DNA of 40,742 nt from DASTDY01 sp035457345 (GTDB lineage: Bacteria; Patescibacteriota; Saccharimonadia; Saccharimonadales; EFPC-124): contig DATIBT010000044.1 of the NCBI GenBank assembly GCA_035457345.1, positions 1 through 40,742 of the forward strand. Reading direction: 5' to 3'. How positions within the stretch are numbered: position 1 is the first letter of the stretch; the number at the start of each line of letters is the position of its first letter. The translations under genes and the position numbers were made by a program. Below, in pieces: positions 1 through 5,568 of this stretch. The notes below the pieces were generated by a model. It ran no database searches. It was not told the origin of the DNA and saw nothing but the letters and a program-made list of their open reading frames with translations.

Positions 1-45
1 AAAATAGGCTTATTCATGCTATCTCCATTATACATATTGTCGGTC

Positions 46-77
46 GAGGGCGGCCACGGTCTCCCGTGGCCGCCCTC
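46..77 (-). terminator. GC-rich 3' hairpin of the secreted-protein gene
   Basis: A perfect 14-bp inverted repeat (GAGGGCGGCCACGG, loop 60-63, CCGTGGCCGCCCTC) lies 20 bases beyond the stop codon of the minus-strand gene ending at 97. No U-tract follows on the minus strand, so it may protect the mRNA 3' end rather than act as a textbook terminator. Confidence 0.7.
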
Positions 78-96
78 TTGCTACCGGGTCATCCGG

Positions 97-512
97 TCAG
101 CAGTTGCGGCTGTAGCTGATCACGTTCCCCCACGCGTTGATCCCCCAGCGAGGCGTGCAGTAGAAGGTGGCGAAGTTCGTCCAGGCGGTTGCGCTGAAGT
201 TCTCGCCGACGCCCAGCCAGCCGCCGCTCCCGTAGGTGCCGTACCAGTCGAAGCCGGGGACGTAGTAGCCCCACGTGCTCACGCCGGGCGTGACGCCGCC
301 ACTCCGCCACACGCTAGAACCGTTGTAGCAGATCCCACCGACATGCGGGGGCGGATGGCGAGTCCCAACAGGTCACCGTTCAGGTCCAGCGTCTTGCAGT
401 ACGTGGGAGCCGCCAGCGCGGGCGACTCGGCGACAGCGACAGTGCCGCCAGCGACCACTGCGGTCAGGGCGGCCGCAACCAGTAGCCGCCTCACTATTTG
501 CTTGATGTGCAT
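97..512 (-). pseudogene. Small secreted cysteine-containing protein, frameshifted
   Basis: Two reading frames join into one plausible exported protein of about 138 residues. The start ATG at 510-512 follows an AGAGG ribosome binding site at 5-base spacing. Residues 1-35 form a signal peptide: MHIKQIVRR positive start, an Ala/Val-rich core, then an ALAA cleavage site before PTYC. The frame is lost at a GGG run at 334-336; adding one G there restores MSVGICYNGSSVWRSGG and a stop at 97-99. The restored mature part is rich in Gly, Trp, Tyr and Asn and has four Cys, compatible with two disulfides. I do not recognise the family; small secreted actinobacterial proteins have a similar look (inference). 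The break may be a real mutation, a programmed shift or a sequencing error. It is one of the GC-rich single-gene units in this window. Confidence 0.65.
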
Positions 513-753
513 CTTAGCCTCTGCGTCTCGAATGCCTAGCCGCGCGGCGGTCGCCGCGCAACTTGTAGTGCATCGCCAGGTAATTTTGGCAACGAGGATA
601 ATCAAAACATAGGCTCCCTCGGCGTTCAACACTTACTTCATAAATTATGCCGTCAAATAAACTACATGTACTTTGGTATGCGTAAAAAACAGCACGAGCT
701 GAGGTCGTGCCGCACGCAAAAATGGGGCGCGGCCCCCGGACGCAGAGGCTAAG
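513..753. repeat. 15-bp inverted repeat carrying a ribosome-binding-site-like sequence
   Basis: GACGCAGAGGCTAAG occurs exactly at 739-753 on the plus strand and, inverted, at 513-527, where it is the leader and ribosome binding site of the secreted-protein gene. The plus copy sits in the loop of a 12-bp hairpin (GCGCGGCCCCCG 727-738, CGGGGGCCGCGC 759-770) with no gene behind it. It may be the remnant of a second related unit. Confidence 0.6.
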
Positions 754-874
754 CTACACGGGGGCCGCGCGATCATGGGAAGGGAGCTTGAATAGTGGCA
801 TATGCCGCGCTCAACCTTACAAGGATTTTGCGCTGTTTATTCTACGAAAAATACTACAGATCTGCAATATTTAA

Positions 875-1111
875 AATGTCGCAGGTATCGCCATCGGGCA
901 ATATACGGATTGCGGCAATGCCACCGATCCGACAGGAAGCTCAAAATGTTCCGAGATTGATATATTGCGGGATAGGTTTGGGTTGCTCGGCGTGCCGATT
1001 TTAGGCGGGCTGCCAATTGGCCACGGTAAAAATCCTATTGCTCTGCCAATTGGTACGCAAGCAGTGCTTGACGCCGATGCTGGGACGCTAGTTGTGGAGG
1101 CGAAGAATTAA
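875..1111 (+). pseudogene. 3' remnant of an LD-carboxypeptidase (peptidase S66, MccF-like)
   Basis: Reading in the frame that ends at the TAA at 1109-1111 gives a stretch typical of the S66 C-terminus: IAIGQYTDC, then SSEIDIL-like residues, then GLPIGHGKNPIALPIGTQ and AVLDADAGTLVVE. The His of the Ser-Glu-His triad is expected in the PIGHGK segment and is present. Everything upstream, including the nucleophilic Ser domain, is missing or scrambled; a TAA occurs just before 875 in this frame. S66 enzymes trim murein tetrapeptides or cleave microcin C-type compounds. The upstream DNA (633-874) holds only the repeat hairpin and AT-rich sequence. This is a decayed gene, not an active one. Confidence 0.75.
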
Positions 1112-1189
1112 AAACTGAACTTAAAAACAAGGCCTTATTAACAGGGATAGCCGAACTATTTCAGCTCGGCCATCATCAAAAACCTAACA

Positions 1190-1266
1190 TGGTGGATCTG
1201 GCAGGACTCGAACCTGTGACCTCTGCAGTGTGAATGCAGCGCTCTAGCCGGCTGAGCTACAGATCC
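1190..1266 (-). tRNA. tRNA-Val (anticodon CAC)
   Basis: The acceptor stem GGATCTG pairs with CAGATCC, followed by A73 and an encoded CCA. The anticodon arm is CTGCA-TTCACAC-TGCAG, giving anticodon CAC (GUG codons). The T-loop reads TTCGAGT. A promoter on the same strand lies within the 3' end of the HxlR gene: GCACAA at 1301-1306 (TTGTGC on the minus strand), a 17-base spacer, and ATGGTA at 1278-1283 (TACCAT). Confidence 0.95.
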
Positions 1267-1289
1267 GCACGAACAGCATGGTAGCACTC

Positions 1290-1670
1290 CTAGGCAGTTT
1301 GCACAACGAGCAACTTCTTATCATATTGTTCACGAGCGGTTTGTATGTCGCTCAGGTGGTCGGTTGCCCAATGGTCCAGCGCCTTTACGGCATCAAAGAC
1401 CGAGAAACCAAGCGGCGTCATTTCGTACTCAACCTTTGGCGGAATAATAGGATACACAGTGCGCTTCACAAATCCGTCGCGCTCAAGCTGGCGCAAGCTT
1501 GCGGTTAATACTTTTTGCGAGATGCCCGGAATCTGCCGATGGAGCTCACTGTAGCGCATTTGTTGGTGGCCCAACGCTTTTAAGATAAGCACCGTCCACT
1601 TATCACCAATAAGTTCAATGACTTCGCGCCACTGGCAAACAGAGCCAGATGTTGTTTCTTCACGTACCAT
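1290..1670 (-). CDS. HxlR/YodB-family transcriptional regulator
   Basis: This 126-residue winged-helix protein contains the family signature around CQWREVIELIGDKWTVLIL, then the recognition region (MRYSELHRQIPGISQKVL) and the wing (VEYEMTPLGFSVFDA). The conserved Cys near the N-terminus (residue 12) is the redox- or quinone-sensing residue in YodB, CatR and HypR (family knowledge). The start at 1668-1670 is chosen because an extended -10 element (TGCTATACT) ends six bases before it, which implies a leaderless mRNA; an ATG at 1688 would lie upstream of that -10. It is divergent from an FMN reductase, the usual target arrangement for this family, so it probably represses that gene and itself under electrophile or oxidative stress. 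Confidence 0.88.
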   Translation of the reverse strand: MVREETTSGSVCQWREVIELIGDKWTVLILKALGHQQMRYSELHRQIPGISQKVLTASLRQLERDGFVKRTVYPIIPPKVEYEMTPLGFSVFDAVKALDHWATDHLSDIQTAREQYDKKLLVVQTA

Positions 1671-1714
1671 AAGGTTAGTATAGCACATTTTTGTTGGTAC
1701 TTCCCTATTTGGAT

Positions 1715-1737
1715 TGTACTGTCTACAATAAAGTACA
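1715..1737. promoter_or_regulatory. Candidate HxlR operator between the divergent genes
   Basis: An inverted repeat TGTACT-N11-AGTACA overlaps a possible -10 (TACAAT, 1724-1729) of the FMN reductase gene and lies between the two divergent starts. HxlR-type repressors bind such dyads; the assignment to this regulator is inferred from position only. Confidence 0.4.
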
Positions 1738-1753
1738 TAACAGGAGATGTCAT

Positions 1754-2329
1754 ATGCAAAAAATACTTGTCATTACCGGCAGTACCCGGCCTAACCGCAA
1801 GAGCCTGGCTGTCGCCGAATGGTTTCTAGAGGCAGCCAAAAGCCACAAAGACGATTTTGAGTTTGAACTTATTGACCTAGCAGAAGTAAATCTCCCCTTC
1901 TTAGACGAGCCAATGCCACCAATGATGGGCCAGTACCACCAAGAGCACACCAAAAAATGGGCCGAAGTAATCGGGCCGGCAGACGGCTATGTGTTTATCT
2001 CGCCAGAGTACAACCACAGTTACTCGCCAGTCCTTAAGAACGCCATTGACTTTTTGTATGCAGAATGGCGCCACAAGCCAGTTGGCTTTGTGTCTTACGG
2101 CGTAGCCGAGGGCGTGCGCGGCGTGGAGCACCTCAAGACAGTCATGATCCAAGTCGACACTGTACCAATGAACGCACAAGTCAGCTTTAGCCTGTTCAAC
2201 AACTTTACCGAGGAGGGCAAGGTTAAAGCAGACGAGCATCACCACAAGCAGCTCCAGACGTTGCTCGACGAACTTAAGTGGTGGGGCGAAACACTTAAAG
2301 TGGGCCGCGCAAACCGCAAGTCCTACTAA
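1754..2329 (+). CDS. NADPH-dependent FMN reductase (flavodoxin fold)
   Basis: The 191-residue protein begins with the FMN phosphate-binding loop (ITGSTRPNRKSLAVAEW) and contains the second signature ISPEYNHSYSPVLKNAIDFL, which contacts the isoalloxazine ring in this family. Such enzymes reduce FMN, azo compounds or quinones using NAD(P)H and act in the cytoplasm. The start is fixed by AGGAGA eight bases upstream of the ATG at 1754; longer in-frame starts lack a ribosome binding site and would run through the promoter. The divergent HxlR regulator with its conserved Cys suggests a quinone/electrophile detoxification pair. The stop overlaps the stop of the convergent protease gene by four bases. 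Confidence 0.9.
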   Translation: MQKILVITGSTRPNRKSLAVAEWFLEAAKSHKDDFEFELIDLAEVNLPFLDEPMPPMMGQYHQEHTKKWAEVIGPADGYVFISPEYNHSYSPVLKNAIDFLYAEWRHKPVGFVSYGVAEGVRGVEHLKTVMIQVDTVPMNAQVSFSLFNNFTEEGKVKADEHHHKQLQTLLDELKWWGETLKVGRANRKSY

Positions 2330-3144
2330 GCGCGTTTTTTGTGTAAATCTGGCCGGGCTACTACAAGCGTTGCAGCCGCAATACTGTACAGCCCGGCTAT
2401 TACTAGTGGAAACGGCGTATCTGCAAATAGCGACGGTGGCACGAGGCTAATCGCCAAGCTATGCCCGGCATGCGCTAGCATGACCACGAGCAAACTGCCA
2501 GTGCGGGCGAACATCCAGCCGTAAATAATTGAGGTAGCAATAAGCCGGATATACCCTTCGGCAATGGGCAGCGGTTCGGCATAGACCTCGCCGCCCGGTG
2601 CCAAAATTGGCCAGGAATGCCAGGTCGCCCACAAGAAACCAATAGCAAGGCTCGTCAGCAGCACACTGTACCGTTTTTGCAAAAGACGTTGGCCAAAACC
2701 GCGCCACCCAAACTCCTCACCTACCGAACCAGCAAGGAGCGGGCCGAGCATAGCAAGCATAGTTTCTGGGGCGGGTACTCTGAGCCACTCGCTTGATCTA
2801 CCGCCCGTAAACGCATATATAAGAGTAGCTACGAGCACCAATAGCGCCGGCCCCGCCAAGGCAAGGGCGTACCATTTTATAGGCACTTTCCATACAAGTA
2901 CCTGCCTAAAAAGCGCACTGGCACTAAGCGATCCTGGCACTAATCCGGCCACCATCACTGCCGCGAGCGATGGTGAATACGCCATAATAACAATAGCCGG
3001 CGAAAAGCCGGTATCTGGATTGACATTGGTTATATTGAGATACAAGACGGCAAGGCACGTAATAGCAAAGAGTGTGGCAGCCCACACGCCAAACGCGCGG
3101 CGCACCGCCGCCACCGAGTTGTATGCCGAATATTTTACGCCCAT
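2326..3144 (-). CDS. CPBP-family intramembrane metalloprotease (Abi/CAAX type)
   Basis: The 272-residue protein has about seven or eight hydrophobic segments. Motif 1 of the CPBP family is present as SVGEEFGWRGFGQRLL (double Glu plus Arg, near residues 140-155). Motif 2 appears as FLWATWHSWP with its His, and motif 3 as VVMLAHAGHSLAI. These Glu and His residues form the metal site in Rce1-like proteases. The substrate cannot be told from the sequence; bacterial members include bacteriocin immunity and maturation proteins. It is convergent with the FMN reductase. Two TATACT boxes lie upstream and no ribosome binding site is visible. Confidence 0.85.
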   Translation of the reverse strand: MGVKYSAYNSVAAVRRAFGVWAATLFAITCLAVLYLNITNVNPDTGFSPAIVIMAYSPSLAAVMVAGLVPGSLSASALFRQVLVWKVPIKWYALALAGPALLVLVATLIYAFTGGRSSEWLRVPAPETMLAMLGPLLAGSVGEEFGWRGFGQRLLQKRYSVLLTSLAIGFLWATWHSWPILAPGGEVYAEPLPIAEGYIRLIATSIIYGWMFARTGSLLVVMLAHAGHSLAISLVPPSLFADTPFPLVIAGLYSIAAATLVVARPDLHKKRA

Positions 3145-3200
3145 AACGCTTACGGTCAGTATAACCCGTGAACGAGTATAGCAGCAAAATCAGGGACTGG

Positions 3201-3233
3201 CCCCGCGCAGCCCTGAGTACAGGCTGCGCGGGG
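3201..3233 (-). terminator. GC-rich 3' hairpin of the unknown gene at 3241-3891
   Basis: A perfect 12-bp inverted repeat (CCCCGCGCAGCC at 3201-3212, GGCTGCGCGGGG at 3222-3233) with a 9-base loop lies eight bases beyond the stop codon. It has no U-tract. Confidence 0.7.
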
Positions 3234-3240
3234 TGCGCCA

Positions 3241-3891
3241 TCAGGAGAGCCGAAGTTCCCTAGCCATGATGTCTTCGAGCGGCCGCATGAGGCCATCCTC
3301 GACCATCGTGGCGCCGTAGTGCCGAGCGCAGTAGGCAGCCTGGCGTGCCACCAGCCCAAACTGGCCACGCGGTTCCGACATGGTCACTTCGCCGACCGGC
3401 CAGTGGGTCCTGCCGCAGACCATCAGCTTGCCGGGTTCGAGGCCGAACCTCTCGGCTTCCTCAGGCGTGATCGCCCGGATCAGGTACGGCTCCCGCATCC
3501 GAACCACCGTCAGGATTTGCGTGGCGGGTGGCAGGTCAACCTCCACACCGGGCGGCAGGTCCTCGACCGACAGCCAGAAGGTCAGGTCGAAGAAGTGGTC
3601 GATGGTGTAGGGGGTATTGGTGCCCGGAATGAGCGCCGCCTTTTCGGGCGGCACGGCGACCATCCGCACGCTCACCAGCTCGGGATGCCCGAACTTCGCG
3701 CGGTATTCCTGAAGGGCGGGCAGCCCCTCGAGGAACTTTTCGCCGCTGGGGGTGAGGTCCACGAAGTCCGGGTGCGTGACCTCGCCCAGCCGGCGGGGAC
3801 TGAACAGCAGTTCAGTGAACAGCTTGGCAGTCTCGACCACGTCGGCGGGATAACCCCCACCAAACGGGGTCTCGTAGGTAACGATTGCCAT
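3241..3891 (-). CDS. Unknown GC-rich orphan protein
   Basis: A 216-residue soluble protein with no signal peptide or membrane segment. I do not recognise the family. Visible features are a mixed alpha/beta composition, an aromatic stretch (YTIDHFFDLTFWLSVED), a Pro-rich turn (LPPGVEVDLPP) and a helical C-terminus (PLEDIMARELRLS). The start is placed at the ATG at 3889-3891 because AAGGAG lies seven bases upstream; the ATG two codons earlier is only one base from that site. GC content is clearly higher than in the flanking genes. The upstream DNA is AT-rich with a small CGTCA-TGACG hairpin in the leader. It is part of the scattered set of GC-rich single-gene units. Confidence 0.7.
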   Translation of the reverse strand: MAIVTYETPFGGGYPADVVETAKLFTELLFSPRRLGEVTHPDFVDLTPSGEKFLEGLPALQEYRAKFGHPELVSVRMVAVPPEKAALIPGTNTPYTIDHFFDLTFWLSVEDLPPGVEVDLPPATQILTVVRMREPYLIRAITPEEAERFGLEPGKLMVCGRTHWPVGEVTMSEPRGQFGLVARQAAYCARHYGATMVEDGLMRPLEDIMARELRLS

Positions 3892-4006
3892 CACCATGCT
3901 CCTTACGAGTACGTGAACGTCAGCTCTTGACGCTGTAATATTTAATCATATTTTGAACAAAAGTAAATAACCCCACGCTGCAGCATTCAATCGCATACAT
4001 ACAAAA

Positions 4007-4057
4007 AAGACGCCATTACGGCGTCTTGCTGGCCGCACCCGTGGTGGGTGCGGCCAG
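4007..4057 (-). terminator. Double 3' hairpin with U-tract behind the cold-shock-domain gene
   Basis: Read on the minus strand, a 12-bp GC stem (CTGGCCGCACCC 4029-4040 with GGGTGCGGCCAG 4046-4057) is followed by an intrinsic terminator: AAGACGCC/GGCGTCTT (4007-4014 with 4020-4027) and a run of T. The stop codon is at 4063. Confidence 0.85.
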
Positions 4058-4062
4058 CGTCG

Positions 4063-4695
4063 TCACTGCGACTGCCGCTCCGGCAGGTAGAAGGTCGCCC
4101 GCGTGTCGAAGCCGAAGCCGTCGACAGAAAGGACGTACGCGGTGTCGCCCTGCGGCGCACCGTATCCTTCCCCCAGCTGCAGTTCCAGCAGCATTGGGTG
4201 GGTCGTGGACCGCCCGTTGACATACGCGTCGGAAACGCCCAGCCAAAGGCAACCCGGGGCCAATTCGGCCGACTGAACCGTGCCGCTCAGGAAGCAATCT
4301 CGCTGCCGGTAGTGCATCACGCTCACCGTACCGCCCACGAAACGCCGCACACCACCGTCCTCCACGAGGTCGGTAAGGATTGTGCGCTTAGGCGGAACCC
4401 CCCAGGCAACCGCCTTGAGGCCACGCTCCCCCTTTACCACCCGCACCAGCATACGCTGACGCTGGTAGGGGTCGGGTTTGAGGTCGTGAGTAGCACGCTG
4501 TCCGGTCAGGATGGGCTTCTTCGGCGTACCGCCCACCTTGCGGCAGGCACTGCGGTGGAAGAAAATCCTGATCGGCACGCGGTCTGCGTCCCGGTAGGCC
4601 ATGCTGGTCGCGAACCCGAAGCCGCGCGCGGCGTCGTAGTGAAGCAACTCGGCCTCGACGGTCTCGGGCTCGGTGGTGCGGTCGTGCTCGGTCAT
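4063..4695 (-). CDS. Cold-shock-domain-like RNA-binding protein, orphan
   Basis: Residues about 12-100 look like a cold shock domain: VEAELLHYDAARGFGFATS resembles the strand with the RNP1-type KGFGFI motif, IFFHRSACRKV resembles the RNP2-like VFVHxS segment, and later GLKAVAWGV matches the closing strand of the fold. The remaining ~110 residues are an unrecognised beta-rich domain with four or five strands. Cold shock domains bind single-stranded RNA or DNA; a role in RNA binding is inferred. The start has AAGGAG five bases upstream. The gene is GC-rich, stands alone, and is preceded by a leader ORF and a pseudoknot (4727-4851), so translation is probably controlled. Domain assignment rests on motifs seen by eye. 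Confidence 0.65.
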   Translation of the reverse strand: MTEHDRTTEPETVEAELLHYDAARGFGFATSMAYRDADRVPIRIFFHRSACRKVGGTPKKPILTGQRATHDLKPDPYQRQRMLVRVVKGERGLKAVAWGVPPKRTILTDLVEDGGVRRFVGGTVSVMHYRQRDCFLSGTVQSAELAPGCLWLGVSDAYVNGRSTTHPMLLELQLGEGYGAPQGDTAYVLSVDGFGFDTRATFYLPERQSQ

Positions 4696-4713
4696 GACTA
4701 CTCCTTCGAATAT

Positions 4714-4783
4714 GGTGCGGGAAACCCCTGCACCTCGAAGAAGCTAGCCATAACCGTCTGGTGCAGGAAAAGATAGACGGTTA
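4714..4783 (-). promoter_or_regulatory. H-type pseudoknot leader with a competing hairpin
   Basis: On the minus strand, stem 1 is TAACCGTCT (4783-4775) with AGACGGTTA (4759-4751), 9 bp. Its loop carries CCTGCACC (4767-4760), which pairs with GGTGCAGG (4734-4727), 8 bp. Loop lengths are 7, 0 and 16 bases, which fits H-type geometry. The same GGTGCAGG can instead pair with the GCACC just downstream (4718-4714), forming a local hairpin (GGTGC, bulged A, GGG/CCC, GCACC) closer to the ribosome binding site at 4701-4706. The two folds exclude each other. Confidence 0.7.
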
Positions 4784-4837
4784 GGCCCGGCTATGTCGTT
4801 CCCTGGCAGTAGTCACAGCAAATAACGTCAGTGCCAC
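4781..4837 (-). CDS. 18-codon leader peptide (upstream ORF)
   Basis: A GTG start at 4835-4837 follows a strong ribosome binding site AAGGGAGG (4844-4851) at 6-base spacing. The ORF encodes MALTLFAVTTARERHSRA and stops at TAA (4781-4783). That TAA is the first three bases of pseudoknot stem 1, so a ribosome terminating or stalling here would cover and open the stem. It lies 86 bases upstream of the cold-shock-domain gene. Placement and ribosome binding site strongly suggest translational attenuation; no peptide stalling motif is recognised. Confidence 0.6.
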   Translation of the reverse strand: MALTLFAVTTARERHSRA

Positions 4838-4917
4838 AGCACACCTCCCTTCGAAGATAATATGCGGGCATTGATGTTTGCTTTTATAACATAAAACATA
4901 ATTTATTTCAATTATTT

Positions 4918-4941
4918 CCACCGCGGCTTAGACCGCGGTGG
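4918..4941 (-). terminator. GC-rich 3' hairpin of the small membrane protein gene
   Basis: A 9-bp perfect stem CCACCGCGG (4918-4926) / CCGCGGTGG (4933-4941) with a 6-base loop, 23 bases beyond the stop at 4965, without a U-tract. Confidence 0.65.
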
Positions 4942-4964
4942 ATTGTCGTGTCTGTCTGGCCGTG

Positions 4965-5204
4965 TCAGTTCTTCTTGGAGAAGACAAGACAAGCGCAGAC
5001 CCATCCAGCCACCCCGCAAGCGGCTCCGAGGCCCCAGATCAGAGGACGGCCGGGTGCGAATAGAGCACCCACCACTATCCCCGCTACAAGTGAGCCACCG
5101 GGGAGTCTCACTGCCTTCTTGCGGCCCGGTATGAGAGCCGTGAGAAAGGCGACGAGCAGCCCAGCGCCAAACGCGCATAGAATGATCTCCACTGTGTCGT
5201 ACAA
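4965..5204 (-). CDS. Small two/three-TM membrane protein, orphan
   Basis: A 79-residue protein. Segments at about residues 5-26 (VEIILCAFGAGLLVAFLTAL), 38-50 (SLVAGIVVGALFA) and 55-74 (IWGLGAACGVAGWVCACLVF) are hydrophobic, with basic linkers (PGRKKAVR) and a basic tail (FSKKN), so it should sit in the cytoplasmic membrane. The start is a TTG at 5202-5204 with GGAG six bases upstream; a GTG five codons in is an alternative. It has its own consensus promoter and 3' hairpin. The ribosome binding site itself is part of a 5-bp hairpin (ACTCC/GGAGT, 5210-5226), which could limit initiation. No family is recognised. Confidence 0.65.
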   Translation of the reverse strand: MYDTVEIILCAFGAGLLVAFLTALIPGRKKAVRLPGGSLVAGIVVGALFAPGRPLIWGLGAACGVAGWVCACLVFSKKN

Positions 5205-5252
5205 AATTTACTCCAATCTATGGAGTGGGGCCGATATAACTGGTGTTTTATT

Positions 5253-5281
5253 ACCATAGTACCCATGCTATATTTTGTCAA
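5253..5281 (-). promoter_or_regulatory. Sigma70-type promoter of the small membrane protein gene
   Basis: On the minus strand TTGACA (5276-5281) is followed by a 17-base spacer and TATGGT (5253-5258). The start codon is about 40 bases beyond the expected transcription start. Confidence 0.75.
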
Positions 5282-5371
5282 TTTTGAGATTAGTATTACT
5301 GACAAAGAAGAACAGTTAAACCATGAATGGATAAAACTTCATAATTAGTGCTTCTCTGCGCCGTAAACATC

Positions 5372-5410
5372 AAAACGGCCCCGAGACAACATATTGCCTG
5401 GAACCGTTTC
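5372..5410 (-). terminator. Terminator behind tRNA-Leu(GAG)
   Basis: On the minus strand AAACGGTTCC pairs with GGGGCCGTTT (two wobble pairs), followed by TTTT-rich sequence. It lies about 26 bases beyond the tRNA 3' end. Confidence 0.65.
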
Positions 5411-5435
5411 AAAGCTTAGGAAGCGTATTATTACT

Positions 5436-5521
5436 TGGTGCGCGAGAGAGGACTTGAACCTCCACATCCTTACGGACACTACCACCTCAAGGTAGCGCGT
5501 CTACCATTCCGCCACTCGCGC
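5436..5521 (-). tRNA. tRNA-Leu (anticodon GAG)
   Basis: Class II tRNA with acceptor GCGCGAG/CTCGCGC, A73 and encoded CCA. The anticodon arm is CTACC-TTGAGGT-GGTAG, giving GAG (CUU/CUC codons). The variable arm is long. It is identical to tRNA-Leu(CAG) at 10003-10088 outside the anticodon arm, so one is a recent copy of the other. The promoter at 5534-5562 reads TTGCGT-N17-TAGAAT, 12 bases before the mature 5' end. Confidence 0.96.
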
Positions 5522-5533
5522 GTGACAACCGTT

Positions 5534-5562
5534 ATTCTACAGGGTTAACAGATATAACGCAA
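5534..5562 (-). promoter_or_regulatory. Promoter of tRNA-Leu(GAG)
   Basis: Minus strand TTGCGT (5557-5562), 17-base spacer, TAGAAT (5534-5539). The spacer sequence around GTTAAC and the GTCAC before the tRNA are shared with the truncated tRNA-Leu unit at 10229-10276. Confidence 0.65.
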
Positions 5563-5568
5563 GTGGTT

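Noticed and set aside
279..632. Extended start at 632 for the secreted-protein gene
   Set aside because: The upstream 40 codons would precede the signal peptide and have no ribosome binding site; the ATG at 512 has one and starts a normal signal peptide.
4048..4776. Long plus-strand ORF antisense to the cold-shock-domain gene
   Set aside because: It has no ribosome binding site and low-complexity His/Arg-rich content; long antisense frames are expected in GC-rich genes. The minus frame has the ribosome binding site, motifs and terminator.
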